DNA of 64,000 nt from Micavibrio sp. TMED2. Its GTDB lineage: Bacteria; Pseudomonadota; Alphaproteobacteria; TMED2. The notes under the pieces were generated by a model. That model saw only the letters and a program-made list of their open reading frames with translations. It was not told the DNA's origin and searched no databases. Both the position numbers and the translations under genes were made by a program. The stretch spans positions 257,609 through 321,608 of the forward strand of contig NHBH01000009.1 of the NCBI GenBank assembly GCA_002168225.1, read 5' to 3'. Positions 1 to 10,420 of this stretch are shown one piece after another; position 1 is the first letter of the stretch, and each line of letters begins with the position of its first letter.

Positions 1-1667
1 ATGATCCGGTCGGTGGCACCGAGCGGGGCAAGGCGGTGGGTAATCAGGATCACCGTGCGACCGGCAAGGGCGCTGCGCATCTGCTCGACCACCGTACGCT
101 CGGTCACGGGATCGAGGCCCTCGGTCGGTTCATCCAGCAAGATCAGTTTCGGATTTTTCAAGAGCAGCCGGGCCAGCGTCAGACGACGCGCCTGACCGCC
201 GGAGATTTTCGCCCCGGCCTCACCGAGCCATGTATCCAGCCCGTTCGGCAGGCTCTCAACAAAGCCATCAAGGGCAACCAGACGGCAGGCCTCCATCAGT
301 TCGGCATCGCTGGCATCGGGTTTGCCGAGCAGCAGGTTGTCCCGGATGCTGGTGGCGAACAGGCGTGGCGACTGGGTCAGCACGCCGATCTGTTGATAGA
401 GTTCATCGCTGGCGATCCGGGTGAAGTCGGTGTCATGCCAGCGGATATGACCGGCATCCGGCGTTTGGGTCTTGAGCAGCAGAGCGAACAGGGTGGATTT
501 ACCGGCGCCGCTATGGCCGACAATGCCCACATGCTCGCCCGGCTGGATGGTCAGACTGAGGCCATCAATCGCCGCCCGGTTGCTGCCGGGATAGGTGAAG
601 CGGAGGCCGTCGAGCGTCAACACGCCATCCTGCGGGCAGGTGGCAGGGCTGGCCGGTTCGGCAACGCCCGGCGCGGAACCGGCGAGGTCGAGTATCCGGC
701 GACCGGCGGCACGGGTCTGGCCGAGGATCTGGTAGGCGAGCGGCAGCGGGGCGACAACCTCGAATGCGGCCATGATGCCAAAGACGATCATCACCAGTAT
801 CGGCCCCTCGATCCGGCCTTCGGTCACGGCGATCAGGCCGAGCACCATGGCGGCAATCATGGCGGAGCCGGAGAGGGCGTTGGTGGCAAAGCTGCCGAAA
901 CCCGTGATGGTAGACATGCGCTTCTGCTGCTGGCCCAGCTGGTCCTGGGCTGTCATGATTTGTGCCTGCATCCGCTCATCCGCGCCATAGACCAGCAATT
1001 CGGCAAGGCCGTCGATGGTATCGCTGACATCACCACGCAGGCTGGCCCGCTGGTCAACCAGTGCCTCGCCAATCGGGCGGCCGAGACGGTTGCTCAGCAT
1101 CGGTACGGCAATCCCGGCAAGTGCCAGCAGGGCGAGGGCCGTGACGGCGATCACCGGCTCAAACACCGCAATAATGCCGCCCAGCAGCAGGGCTATGATC
1201 AGGGCAATGAAGCTCGGCACCAGCAGGCGCAGATAGATCGCATCAAGCTGGTCGATATCGCTGGTCAGGCGGGTCAGCACATCGCCGATGCGCAAGTCAC
1301 CGAGCCGACCGGGCGCGAGCGGGATCAGCTTGCCGAACAGCCAGATCCGCAGATCGGTCAATGCCCGGAACGTGGCTTCATGAGTGACAATCCGTTCGGT
1401 ATAGCGGCCCGCCGTCCGGCTGAGCGCAAAGCCGCGAATGATCCCGGCGGGAAAGTGGAAGTTGAAGGCGATGGCACCGCCGATTACGCCGAACCCGGCA
1501 ATACCGGTGGCGGTGATGAACCAACCCGCCGTCATCAACAGCCCGATGCTCGACAGCGTCGCCAGCAGGGCCAGCAGTGCACCACCGATCATCCAGCCGC
1601 GCCTGCCGGTCATCTGGCCGAGCAGGGTGCGGATTACCGGCTGCCTGATTTGCTTTTCGTTGCTCAT
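1..1667 (-). CDS. cydC: Thiol reductant ABC exporter subunit CydC (3' end beyond window)
   Basis: This is half of the heterodimeric CydDC exporter, which moves glutathione and cysteine to the periplasm and is needed for cytochrome bd assembly. The protein reads from an ATG at 1667 (MSNEKQIRQP) leftwards and is still open at base 1, so about 555 residues are present and the C-terminus is missing. Several membrane segments fill the first ~300 residues. The ATPase domain follows, with Walker A GHSGAGKST, signature ISGGQARR and Walker B LILLDEPTEGLD. The start overlaps the cydD stop as ATGA, so translation is probably coupled. cydAB, often a neighbour, would lie off the left edge if present. CydC rather than another ABC exporter half is inferred from the pairing and order. 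Confidence 0.9.
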   Translation of the reverse strand, partial: MSNEKQIRQPVIRTLLGQMTGRRGWMIGGALLALLATLSSIGLLMTAGWFITATGIAGFGVIGGAIAFNFHFPAGIIRGFALSRTAGRYTERIVTHEATFRALTDLRIWLFGKLIPLAPGRLGDLRIGDVLTRLTSDIDQLDAIYLRLLVPSFIALIIALLLGGIIAVFEPVIAVTALALLALAGIAVPMLSNRLGRPIGEALVDQRASLRGDVSDTIDGLAELLVYGADERMQAQIMTAQDQLGQQQKRMSTITGFGSFATNALSGSAMIAAMVLGLIAVTEGRIEGPILVMIVFGIMAAFEVVAPLPLAYQILGQTRAAGRRILDLAGSAPGVAEPASPATCPQDGVLTLDGLRFTYPGSNRAAIDGLSLTIQPGEHVGIVGHSGAGKSTLFALLLKTQTPDAGHIRWHDTDFTRIASDELYQQIGVLTQSPRLFATSIRDNLLLGKPDASDAELMEACRLVALDGFVESLPNGLDTWLGEAGAKISGGQARRLTLARLLLKNPKLILLDEPTEGLDPVTERTVVEQMRSALAGRTVILITHRLAPLGATDRI

Positions 1668-3463
1668 GGCAGGGCCTCATCGAGCAACAGTTTGGCATCC
1701 GCAGCCTCGTTGATCCGACCGTGATCGAGTGCAATGGTCCGGTCAGCAAGGGCGAGCAATGCCGGTGTGTGAGTGGCCGCAATCACGGTCCGACCGGGGA
1801 TCAGTTTGCGCAGGCCTTCAAGCACGCTCTCGGTCGTCTCCCGGTCGAGATGCGCGGTCGGCTCGTCAAGCAGCAGGATTGGACGGTCGGCCAGAAACGC
1901 CCGGGCGATAGCAATGCGCTGGGCCTCACCGCCGGAGACGCCATGCCCCTGTTCGCCCAGTGCTGTGTCGAGGCCATCGGGTAGGTGGCGGGTGAAGTGG
2001 GTGACACCCGCACTCCCGGCAGCGGCTTCGATGGCGGCGCGGTCGGCGCCCGGTCGGGCGAGTGCGATATTCTCGGCGATGGTACCGCGGAACAGATGGG
2101 TTTTCTGGCCCACCCAGGCGCATTGTCGGCGGAAATCCTCGATCGGCAAATCATGGCCAAGAACACGGTCGTTGATCGTGATGCTGCCGCTGCCCGGGGT
2201 GACAAAGCCAAGTAAGAGCTTGAGCAGGCTGCTCTTGCCACTGCCGCTCGGGCCAATCAGGGCGATGGTTTCGCCAGCGGCAACGCTCAGGCTGACCTCT
2301 TCCAGTGCTGCCCGGTCGCCATCATAGTTCAGCGAGACCGCGTTGAAGGTGATGGCGCTGTCGGTATTTGTCTGTGTGGTTTCAGCGGCTACGCCGGTCG
2401 AGACGATGAAATCACCGGCGCGCTGTTCGATATCCATCAGGCTTTCGGCGGCGGCAAGGGCGGTGGCGCGGTCGTGGTAATACTGGCCGAGCTGACGCAA
2501 TGGCAGATAGAAGTCGGGTGCGAGTATTAGAATGAACAGCGCGGCAAAGAGGCTGATATTCGCCAGTGGCCCGACATTGACGAGGCCGAGCAGGGCAAGG
2601 CCGATATTGACGGCCAGAATGGCAATCGCGATTGAGCTGAAGAACTCGAGTACGGCAGAAGACAGGAAGGCAAGGCGCAGCACGCTCATGGTGCGGCCCC
2701 GGAAATTATCCGCCATCATGCGTACCCGCGCCATCTCCGCTTCCGCCTGACCGAACAGGCGCAGGGTATCAAGGCCGCGTAACCGGTCGACGAAATAACC
2801 GCCGAGACGTTCCAGCGCCACCATCTGCTTGCGGCTCGCCGCCGCCGCACCGAGGCCGACCAGCGCCATCATCATGACAATCAGTGGCCCGGTCGCCAGC
2901 AGGATCAGGGCGGCAATCCAGTTCACCGGCCAGACCGCTATGACGATGGCGAGCGGGATCAGCCCGGCCAGCATCCGTTGCGGCAGATAGCGGGCGATAT
3001 AATTGTCCAGCGCTTCGATCTGGTCATAGGCGGCGGTGATGATCGGACCGCTGCCGGTGCTGGCGATAAAATCTGGTCCGGCTGCGGTTATTCTGGCGAT
3101 CAGCTCACGGCGCAGCCCGGTCTTGAGCGCTACCGCATTGGCCATGCCGACCCGCTCGGCCAATCCGAGCATGGCAGCCCGGATCAGTACGGCGGCAATC
3201 ACCAGCATGATCTCGCGGGCAAAATCCGTGATTGCCCGTCCCTCAATCACGGCACCATGCAGGATGGTGGCGAGCAGCCAGGCTTGCAGGATCAGGCACA
3301 GCCCACCGGTAAAGCCGAGGCCGACCGAGATATATACCCGCGGCTTGATCGGGCGTATCCGGTCGCGCAGCCAGCCCTGCTGACGCTTCTGACGCGCCTT
3401 CATGGCTTCAAAACTGGGGGGCTCGGGGCTGCTGGCCCCGGCATGTGCGGGAGAACTGCTCAT
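1664..3463 (-). CDS. cydD: Thiol reductant ABC exporter subunit CydD
   Basis: This 599-residue protein is the partner of CydC in the inner-membrane thiol exporter. An N-terminal six-helix membrane domain (roughly residues 40-320) is followed by a nucleotide-binding domain with Walker A GPSGSGKSS, Q-loop WVGQKTHLF, signature VSGGEAQR and Walker B ILLLDEPTAHLD. The ATG at 3463 gives a short hydrophilic leader before the first helix. The length suits the family. The stop codon shares bases with the cydC start (ATGA at 1667-1664). It lies first in the two-gene unit; the next gene upstream on this strand is an unrelated sensor kinase. Confidence 0.92.
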   Translation of the reverse strand: MSSSPAHAGASSPEPPSFEAMKARQKRQQGWLRDRIRPIKPRVYISVGLGFTGGLCLILQAWLLATILHGAVIEGRAITDFAREIMLVIAAVLIRAAMLGLAERVGMANAVALKTGLRRELIARITAAGPDFIASTGSGPIITAAYDQIEALDNYIARYLPQRMLAGLIPLAIVIAVWPVNWIAALILLATGPLIVMMMALVGLGAAAASRKQMVALERLGGYFVDRLRGLDTLRLFGQAEAEMARVRMMADNFRGRTMSVLRLAFLSSAVLEFFSSIAIAILAVNIGLALLGLVNVGPLANISLFAALFILILAPDFYLPLRQLGQYYHDRATALAAAESLMDIEQRAGDFIVSTGVAAETTQTNTDSAITFNAVSLNYDGDRAALEEVSLSVAAGETIALIGPSGSGKSSLLKLLLGFVTPGSGSITINDRVLGHDLPIEDFRRQCAWVGQKTHLFRGTIAENIALARPGADRAAIEAAAGSAGVTHFTRHLPDGLDTALGEQGHGVSGGEAQRIAIARAFLADRPILLLDEPTAHLDRETTESVLEGLRKLIPGRTVIAATHTPALLALADRTIALDHGRINEAADAKLLLDEALP

Positions 3464-3509
3464 AATGGGGGCTGCTATACCGCGTCAGGCAGAGTGGCGA
3501 AAGGGGCTA

Positions 3510-5327
3510 TCAGGACGCAGTTTCCGGGGTGCGTTCGCTGGCGGGCACGATGCAGTCGGGCGGGAAGACAAGGCACATGCGCGTGCCGTGTTCCAGCTTG
3601 CTGAAAATCTCCAGCTTGCCGCCATGGAGTTCCATCAGGGATTTGGTCAGCGGCACGCCGAGACCGGTGCCCTGTTCGGTACGGCGCAGGGTATCCTCAA
3701 CCTGCCCGAACGGGCGCAGGACCGCTTCGATATCCTTGGGCGCAATGCCAATGCCGGTGTCGGTGACGACCAGCAGCAGGTCATCGCCCTGACGCTTGGC
3801 TTCCATCGTGATCTTGCCGCCGGGGGCGGTGGACTTGATGGCATTGGCAAGCAGGTTGAGCAGCATCTGGTGCACCGCACGGGCATCGGCCATGAGCGCT
3901 GGCAGGTCGTCCTCGATCTCGACCAGAACCTCGAGTTCGGCATTGCGAACCTTTTCCTGCAGGATGCGCAGGGCCGATTGCAGGGAGCGGCCGGGATCGA
4001 TCTTCTCCGGCATCAGGGTCATCTGTCCGGCCTCGATCTTGGACAGGTCGAGAATATCGTTGATGACCGCGAGCAGGTGGTTGCCGCTCTCCTTGATCAC
4101 GGTTGCGTATTCTACATACTCTTCCTTGAGGTCGCCGAACTGCTGGCTCTTGATGCCTTCGGCAAAGCCGAGGATGGCGTTTAGTGGCGTGCGTAGCTCA
4201 TGACTCATCAGGGCGAGGAACTGCGATTTCGCCTGGTTGGCGCGTTCGGCCTCGTTCTTCGCTTCACGCAGGACGATCTCTTCGCGCTTCAGATTGGTAA
4301 TGTCGATGAAGCTGGTGATATAGCCGCCATCGGGCATCCGTGCTTCCTGAACCTGCAGCCAGCGTCCATCATGGAGAGCGACTTCCCATGTGCCTTGCGG
4401 CTTGTTGTGCTGGGCAAGACGCTGGTCGACATCCAGCACGGGTTTGGTGGTGCCGCCATTCTCTTCCGTATGACCGAGCGATAACCAGGCGGGGGATGAC
4501 TTGATGATCTCGATGAACGGCGTGCCGATCTGCCATTTGCTCCGCAATTCGGGGAACAGCAACACGGCATGGTGGTTCCAGATCACCAGCCGATCCTCAC
4601 CATCGAACAGCGCCACCGCCGATGGGATATGCTCAATCGCGGAACGGGTGCGCGCCTCTAGCATGCTGACTTCCGATTGCAGCGCTGCCTGCCGTGTCGC
4701 ATCGACGAAAGATTTCTGCATGCTCCGGCTGTTGCTGTTGCCGAAGAACAGGAGTGCGACGGTAAAGAAGGTGAGCATGACCCCCATGCTGAACTCGGTC
4801 GGTCCGTCCGCCGTGGCGAAGGTCATGAGGGTTACTGTCAGCTGTGCTGTCAGGGTCCAGGCATAGAGGCTGGGCAGATAGGCGCTGGTAATGCCGACAG
4901 CGGCGGCTGAGAAACCACCGATAATGAAGATCAGCAGCATGCGTCCCGGCAGCTCAAGCGTCGGCATGAAGACGATTACTGCGATGGCCCAGACCACACC
5001 ACCAGCGATCGGTCCCATCAGGGCATGGCGCTGCCACCAGGCGAGGGTGTGGTTCTCGATGCCGTTATGGCGATACATGAAATAATGCTGGGCGCGATAG
5101 CCGAGCATGGCGGTATGCAGGCATAGCCAGCCGACAATCAGCGTGTTGTCAAAGCTGCCGAGCAACGCGTAAACCGCCAGCAAAGACCCGGCAAACAGTC
5201 CGAGCAGAACCAGCGGCAACCCACGATAATAGGTTTGCAGACGCCATTCATCCAGCCGTTGCTCGGTGGTCTTGCGTTCGCCCTCAAAGGCATGGGCGGT
5301 ATCGGCTATGTGAATGAATGACGCCAT
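3510..5327 (-). CDS. Membrane-bound PAS sensor histidine kinase (orphan)
   Basis: The 605-residue protein has about six membrane helices between residues 35 and 205, a PAS-type sensor region (about 230-350, ending in the S-box-like SFIDITNLKREE), a HisKA H-box with the phospho-acceptor His in LMSHELRTPLNAILGF near residue 375, and a C-terminal HATPase domain (N-box LLNLLANAIK, G1 DTGIGIA, G2 GTGLGVPL). All catalytic elements look intact, so it should autophosphorylate. No response regulator lies next to it, so its partner and signal are unknown. It is transcribed in the same direction as cydDC but 46 bases upstream of it, so co-transcription is possible. The architecture resembles PleC/DivJ-type kinases of Alphaproteobacteria; a specific assignment is not supported. 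Confidence 0.88.
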   Translation of the reverse strand: MASFIHIADTAHAFEGERKTTEQRLDEWRLQTYYRGLPLVLLGLFAGSLLAVYALLGSFDNTLIVGWLCLHTAMLGYRAQHYFMYRHNGIENHTLAWWQRHALMGPIAGGVVWAIAVIVFMPTLELPGRMLLIFIIGGFSAAAVGITSAYLPSLYAWTLTAQLTVTLMTFATADGPTEFSMGVMLTFFTVALLFFGNSNSRSMQKSFVDATRQAALQSEVSMLEARTRSAIEHIPSAVALFDGEDRLVIWNHHAVLLFPELRSKWQIGTPFIEIIKSSPAWLSLGHTEENGGTTKPVLDVDQRLAQHNKPQGTWEVALHDGRWLQVQEARMPDGGYITSFIDITNLKREEIVLREAKNEAERANQAKSQFLALMSHELRTPLNAILGFAEGIKSQQFGDLKEEYVEYATVIKESGNHLLAVINDILDLSKIEAGQMTLMPEKIDPGRSLQSALRILQEKVRNAELEVLVEIEDDLPALMADARAVHQMLLNLLANAIKSTAPGGKITMEAKRQGDDLLLVVTDTGIGIAPKDIEAVLRPFGQVEDTLRRTEQGTGLGVPLTKSLMELHGGKLEIFSKLEHGTRMCLVFPPDCIVPASERTPETAS

Positions 5328-5477
5328 GGTCTCTGGTTGTTTCTGGCGATAATATCAGCCGTCAGGGCCTTGTTCTTACTGATCAGTTGCTATCGGTATG
5401 ACATGACATGCCGCAACTACCAAGTTTTAGCTGCCTGAATTTGCACCATAGTTGCAGACATGTGCTACCGGGTGGCG

Positions 5478-7589
5478 CTATCGGGATTCACGCCACCAAC
5501 CGGCGAGCAGCAACAACAGGGTCAGCCCGAGCAGCACCAGAGCGGGCAGTAGCGGGGCGTCAGTGACAGCGATGACCCGGTAGTTGTTGTTGTCACGCAG
5601 GCCGAGCCAGTTGCCACCGGCATAATTGTCGCTGTTTGCAACGTGGCGGATGGCCGGGGCCGGCAAACTCTCCAGCCGTTTGGCGGCACCACCGGTGGCG
5701 GCCATGATCGGTTCCAGCTTTTCAGCGCCGGAGCGCAAATCCGACAGTTCCTTCGGGTTGATCCGTCCGGCCAGGGCAACCGCGCTCAGATCACCATCGG
5801 TGACCCGGTACAGGCCGGGACTGTCGGCGGTCAGCGTGGCGCGTCCGACGCCGTTATCCAGCGTGTTCATGGTGACCGTTTCGCGCGTGCCATCAGGGCG
5901 GGTCACGGTCACGGTCTCCGGGATATCGCCAAGACTGTGGCGTTCGACGACCAGTTGGTCATCCTCGACCACGGCGCTCAGGGTTTCCTCCTCCAGCGCC
6001 GGTTCCTTCATCAGCCAGTGGGCGAGGCGTCGAAGCAGTTCGGCCTGCGGGCCGCCACCCTCGAAGCCACGATCCCAGAGCCAGATATGATCGCTCAGCA
6101 ACTGGGCAACCCGGCCCTCGCCGACCCGTTGCATGACCAGCAGCGGCATCTGGTTTTGATCGGTCATCAACACCTGTCCGTCGCTGACCCGGCTTTCGAT
6201 CAGGCGGAACCAGCGGCCCCATTCCCCGGCGGTCAGGCTGTCATGGCCGAGATTGCTGGTTACCGGATGGCGGTTGCCGAGATCGGTTACCTGTGGCCGG
6301 AACGGGGCGGTATCGATCTCGCCATTCGGGCTTGCGGGCAGAACCTGACCCAGAGGCGAGCGATGCAGGGAGAGCGGGGTTGCCGCACTCGGTCCCTCCG
6401 CGCTCAGCAGCGCGCCGCCATTGCGGACATAATCGGCAATATTCTCGAGATAGATACGCGGCAACACGCCCCGACGCTGGTAGCGGTCGAAGATCACCAG
6501 ATCAAACTCGTTCAGCTTGATCTCGAACAGTTCGCGGATCGGGAAGGCGATCAGGGACAGTTCGCGGATCGGTGTGCCGTCCTGTTTTTCCGGTGGCCGC
6601 AGAATGGTGAAGTGGACGAGGTCGACCGAGGGATCGGCCTTCAGCAGGTTGCGCCATGTGCGTTCGCCCGGATGCGGCTCGCCGGAGACCAGCAGCACCC
6701 GCAGGCGGTCGCGAACACCGTTGACCACGATCACCGCGCGGTTGTTCTCGGTGCTGATCTCTCCCGGCTGGCGCTCGACGCTCAGCTCGACCACATTCGG
6801 GCCGCCATGATCGATGGTGAAGCTCAGATCCTGTGGCGTGCCGGTCTCGACGGTGAAGTTGATCGGTTCGTCATCATTCTTGCGTGCGGTGACTCGGACC
6901 GGCTGGCGATCCATCTCGTCGCCGGGCAGATCCTCGACTTTGATGGTAACCGTTACCTGCTTATCGACAAGGCCAAAGCCGGGTGCCTGTACCACGGTCA
7001 GCCGTCGGTCGGTTTCAGACTCTTCACCGGTCAGCAGGGTATGGATCGGGCCGAGATCATCCCATGCCGCAAGATCGGTCGGCACATCATGCACCTGCCC
7101 GTCGGTCAGCAGCAGGATACCGGCGATCCGACGCCGGGGCAGATCGCCCAGCGCCTGTTCGATGGCACCGAACAGCTGGGTTTCATCGATACGACCGGTA
7201 TTGCCCGGTCCGGGAACCGTGATCTCGCGTAGCTCTAGTCCTTCGATATCGCCGATGGTGGCGCGCAGATGGGCGCGGGCGGCTTCAAGTTGCTCCTGTC
7301 GGAGCGGGCGTTGCTGGCTCGGGCTGTTGTCATAGACCAGCAGGGCGATATCCGGGATCGGTGCCCGTTGCTCTCGGATCAGTGACGGGTTGGCGAGTGC
7401 CAGCAGCAGCAGGCTCATCAGGGCAAAACGCCAGAGCGTGCCGCGCAGTCGTCCAACCAACCCGGTAGCGGTCAGGGCAAGAATGGCCAGCCCCAGGCAG
7501 ATGATCGCCCACCATGGCAGGATCGGTGACCAGATAACCGAGGTTACCGCATCAATCATCGCCGTATCTGTAGCACTGCTCGCGGTCAT
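5478..7589 (-). CDS. Large membrane protein with glutamine-amidotransferase-like domain, MoxR cluster
   Basis: This 703-residue protein has two N-terminal membrane helices (about residues 25-70), a long extracytoplasmic region and a C-terminal helix (LLPALVLLGLTLLLLLAGWW). The stretch after the second helix (DIALLVYDNSPSQQ) looks like a modified von Willebrand A fold, and the middle (LVIFDRYQRR...YVRNGGALLSAEGPS) looks like a class-I glutamine amidotransferase fold without an obvious catalytic triad. It is the last gene of the moxR-DUF58-DUF4159 operon, and its ATG overlaps the previous stop as ATGA. Such clusters are common in Alphaproteobacteria; MoxR ATPases act as chaperones for vWA-domain partners, so a membrane assembly role is inferred. 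The exact function is unknown. Confidence 0.78.
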   Translation of the reverse strand: MTASSATDTAMIDAVTSVIWSPILPWWAIICLGLAILALTATGLVGRLRGTLWRFALMSLLLLALANPSLIREQRAPIPDIALLVYDNSPSQQRPLRQEQLEAARAHLRATIGDIEGLELREITVPGPGNTGRIDETQLFGAIEQALGDLPRRRIAGILLLTDGQVHDVPTDLAAWDDLGPIHTLLTGEESETDRRLTVVQAPGFGLVDKQVTVTIKVEDLPGDEMDRQPVRVTARKNDDEPINFTVETGTPQDLSFTIDHGGPNVVELSVERQPGEISTENNRAVIVVNGVRDRLRVLLVSGEPHPGERTWRNLLKADPSVDLVHFTILRPPEKQDGTPIRELSLIAFPIRELFEIKLNEFDLVIFDRYQRRGVLPRIYLENIADYVRNGGALLSAEGPSAATPLSLHRSPLGQVLPASPNGEIDTAPFRPQVTDLGNRHPVTSNLGHDSLTAGEWGRWFRLIESRVSDGQVLMTDQNQMPLLVMQRVGEGRVAQLLSDHIWLWDRGFEGGGPQAELLRRLAHWLMKEPALEEETLSAVVEDDQLVVERHSLGDIPETVTVTRPDGTRETVTMNTLDNGVGRATLTADSPGLYRVTDGDLSAVALAGRINPKELSDLRSGAEKLEPIMAATGGAAKRLESLPAPAIRHVANSDNYAGGNWLGLRDNNNYRVIAVTDAPLLPALVLLGLTLLLLLAGWWRESR

Positions 7590-10417
7590 TGGCCAAGGCG
7601 CTCCAGAATATAGGGGACATGGACCTGATCGGCCTTGTAGTTGCCGGTCAGGGCGTACATCACCATGTTGACGCCGAAGCGATAGGCCAGTTCACGCTGG
7701 CGTTCGCCACCGGGAACCACCGGCAGCATCGGGCGGTTGTCGGGTCCGACAGCCCATGCGGCAGCCCAGTCATGGGCACCGATCATGACCGATGAAACAC
7801 CGTCATTGCGGCGCTCATCGGTGCGCTCGACCCAGACCTCGCCACCGGCATAGCGACCGGGGAAAATCTGCAGCAGATAGAATGATCGGGTCATCACATG
7901 CTGCGGATTGATCGGCTGCAGCGGTGGCATGTCCAGATTACGGGTCAACTCACGCAGGCGCTGGACGCCGGGGCCACCCTGTTCGAGGCCACCTTCGAGC
8001 TTGTCCCGGGTATCGAACACAATCATACCGCCATGGCGCATATACTGGTTCAGGCGTTCCACGGTCTCACTGCCGAGATCAGCTTGCACCTCGGTAATCG
8101 GCCAGTACAGGAGCGGGAACAGCGCAAGATCATCACGGTCGATATCGACGCCGATAGCGCCCTCGACCTCGGCGGCGGTCCGGCGACGCAGGATACCGGC
8201 GAGGCCATCCAGCCCGGCATGGCTGATTTCATCGACCCGGCGATCACCGGTCAGCACATAGCCCAGATAGGTGCCTGAAGTGACCTTCATCGCCCGCTCT
8301 TCATCAAGGGTCAGCGCCTGTGCCTGCGCGCCATGGGTGGCGACTGCGGACAGCACCAGCGCGATGCCGATCCCGGCAGCGCGGGTCGGACGCCAGCGAT
8401 TGCTGATTTCATCCATCCGGCCACTGAGGCCACCGCTCATCCACTGGGCCAGCATCCAGTCGACCAGACCGATCATCAGGGCTGCAAACAGCAGCCATGG
8501 GAACAGGGCGGTTTGGGGTGAAATGCTCAGGCTTTCAAGGCGCATACCGGACGGGACCGTATCGAGGGGCGTCAGTTCGGGCAGACGGGCAGAGAGATTG
8601 AGGGCACGGCGCGTTGCCTCGCGACCATATATCCCCGGCGGGTGGTGCGGATCAATCTCGGTATCCTCGAAGCTGGCCAGATGCAGCGGCTGCACGATCG
8701 GGCCCGGCTCGGTCAGGGTACCGAACCCGTCAACCGAGCGGATCGGCGCGAGATTGGCCGGGGCCTCATTCTCTGCCGACTGGCCGGGGGCAACCCCGGC
8801 GCTGAGTGGCATCAGTCGATGCAGCATCTCGACGAACAGCCCGCTGAGGGCGAGGTTTGACCAGCTTGGGCTGGCGGTGGTGTGGAACAGGACGAGATAG
8901 CCCTTGCCTCGTGCTTCCGCCGTGACCAGTGGTGTGCCATCGGCAAGTCGCGCCCAGCTTCGCTCGTTCAAATCAAGTTCCGGCTCGGCCAGTATCTGGC
9001 GTTCGATGGTGACATCATCGGGGATGGTCAGACCGGCAAACGGGCTGTTATCGGCAAAGGGCGCGAGCTTGACCGGCTCGGTCCATGACAGGGCACCGCC
9101 GAGGGCGCGATCACCCTGTCGGATGCGGACCGGCAGCAGGCTGTCGCCGCCGCTGGCATTGGCCAGTTGCGGTCCGGCAAAGCGGATCAGCAGGCCGCCA
9201 TCGCGGATCCATGTGTCGAGACGGTCGATGCTGTCCGGTGTCAGGGTACCGATATCCGCCATGACCAGAACCGACAGCGGTTGCTGGATCAGGTTTTCCA
9301 GCGTGCCGCCCCGCACCTCGGCGAAGGGCTCGAATGCTTGGCGCAGATAGTGCAGCTGATCGAGCAGCGGCTGGGCGCTGCGGTCATCGCCACCGGCGAT
9401 CAGCCCGACCGGACGGCGGACAAAGCGATCATCGAGCAGTACCCGTGAGGCGGCATGATTGGCATTGATGATGCGTACTTGCCGGATATCGCTGCGCAGT
9501 TCAGTTGGTACGTCGAGTTCCAGCCGCATATCCTTGATACCGGTTTCCATGATCACGGTCTGGTCCCCGAGCAGGCGGTCATCGCTGCCGAGCGTCTGCA
9601 CCCGGACCGGCAGGGCGACATCATCAATGACGCGCTCCAGTGTCACCGCGAGCATGTTGCTGTCACCATCGTTTATCGGATCGTCCAGCGCATTGTCACT
9701 TGGCGGGCGGATGACCACGGGCAGGCTGTTGTCACCGGCACGGACCATAATGACATCGCCGAGATTGGCTATCAGTCGGAGTGCCGCGCGTTCGGCGGGC
9801 ATGGTTCTGGCGAGACCATCGGACAGCCAGTAAATCGTCGGGGTTGCCATGTTGCTCTGGGCGGTGATCCAGTCACTGACCCGGTCGATGGCGACCGGCA
9901 GATCATCGCGCCATGGCTGTGGCCGCAGACCGGCCAGCCGTTCGCGGGCCTGCGTAGCGGTGAAGGGGCCGAGAATATCAATCGGGTCGCCATTGGCCGG
10001 TGCTGCACTGGTAACCAGCAGCACCTCGCGGTCATCAATGCCGGGGCGGTTCAGCAGGGCATCGATTTTGGCCATACGGTCGGACCAGTTCGGGGCACTG
10101 GCCCAGCCATTATCCACCACCATGATGATCGGCCCGGCACCCGGCAGCGGATCGCGCGGGTTCAGGGTCGGCTGGGATGCGGCAAGGATCAGCAGGGCGG
10201 CAAACACCATGCGCAGCAACAAAAGCCAGAGCGGCAGGCGCGACGGCGTCTGCTCATTGGGCAGCAGGTCACGCAGCAGCAGCAGGTTCGGAAACCGGAT
10301 CAGGCGCGGGCGGGGCGGCAGCAGGCGCAATATCCACCACAGGGCAGGCAGCGCCAGCAGCCCGGTCAGAACCCAGGGCGTGCCGAATGCCAATGTGCCA
10401 CCAAACATGCTGAACAT
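7586..10417 (-). CDS. DUF4159 domain protein with BatA-like N-terminus
   Basis: The 943-residue protein starts with a BatA-type membrane region (two helices within residues 1-85, joined by the PRPRLIRFPNLLLL linker), followed by a vWA-like stretch (PIIMVVDNGWASAPNW), a central amidotransferase-like fold, another pair of helices (about 645-720) and a C-terminal DUF4159 domain (from about residue 735; motif PLLYWPITEVQADL...YMRHGGMIVFDTRD). It belongs to the aerotolerance-type BatA/MoxR clusters and is probably anchored in the inner membrane. It begins 3 bases after the DUF58 gene and overlaps the next gene by 4 bases, so the three are surely one transcript. The biochemical role is not established for this family. 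Confidence 0.86.
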   Translation of the reverse strand: MFSMFGGTLAFGTPWVLTGLLALPALWWILRLLPPRPRLIRFPNLLLLRDLLPNEQTPSRLPLWLLLLRMVFAALLILAASQPTLNPRDPLPGAGPIIMVVDNGWASAPNWSDRMAKIDALLNRPGIDDREVLLVTSAAPANGDPIDILGPFTATQARERLAGLRPQPWRDDLPVAIDRVSDWITAQSNMATPTIYWLSDGLARTMPAERAALRLIANLGDVIMVRAGDNSLPVVIRPPSDNALDDPINDGDSNMLAVTLERVIDDVALPVRVQTLGSDDRLLGDQTVIMETGIKDMRLELDVPTELRSDIRQVRIINANHAASRVLLDDRFVRRPVGLIAGGDDRSAQPLLDQLHYLRQAFEPFAEVRGGTLENLIQQPLSVLVMADIGTLTPDSIDRLDTWIRDGGLLIRFAGPQLANASGGDSLLPVRIRQGDRALGGALSWTEPVKLAPFADNSPFAGLTIPDDVTIERQILAEPELDLNERSWARLADGTPLVTAEARGKGYLVLFHTTASPSWSNLALSGLFVEMLHRLMPLSAGVAPGQSAENEAPANLAPIRSVDGFGTLTEPGPIVQPLHLASFEDTEIDPHHPPGIYGREATRRALNLSARLPELTPLDTVPSGMRLESLSISPQTALFPWLLFAALMIGLVDWMLAQWMSGGLSGRMDEISNRWRPTRAAGIGIALVLSAVATHGAQAQALTLDEERAMKVTSGTYLGYVLTGDRRVDEISHAGLDGLAGILRRRTAAEVEGAIGVDIDRDDLALFPLLYWPITEVQADLGSETVERLNQYMRHGGMIVFDTRDKLEGGLEQGGPGVQRLRELTRNLDMPPLQPINPQHVMTRSFYLLQIFPGRYAGGEVWVERTDERRNDGVSSVMIGAHDWAAAWAVGPDNRPMLPVVPGGERQRELAYRFGVNMVMYALTGNYKADQVHVPYILERLGQ

Positions 10418-10420
10418 GGG

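Noticed and set aside
36..1724. 562-residue rightward open frame
   Set aside because: It is antisense to cydC, whose ABC motifs read on the other strand; composition is that of a shadow frame.
3510..5327. Hybrid kinase with receiver domain
   Set aside because: The protein ends shortly after the HATPase domain, so no receiver is present.
5643..7232. 529-residue rightward open frame
   Set aside because: Antisense to the 703-residue membrane protein with helices and operon overlap; no domain in the frame.
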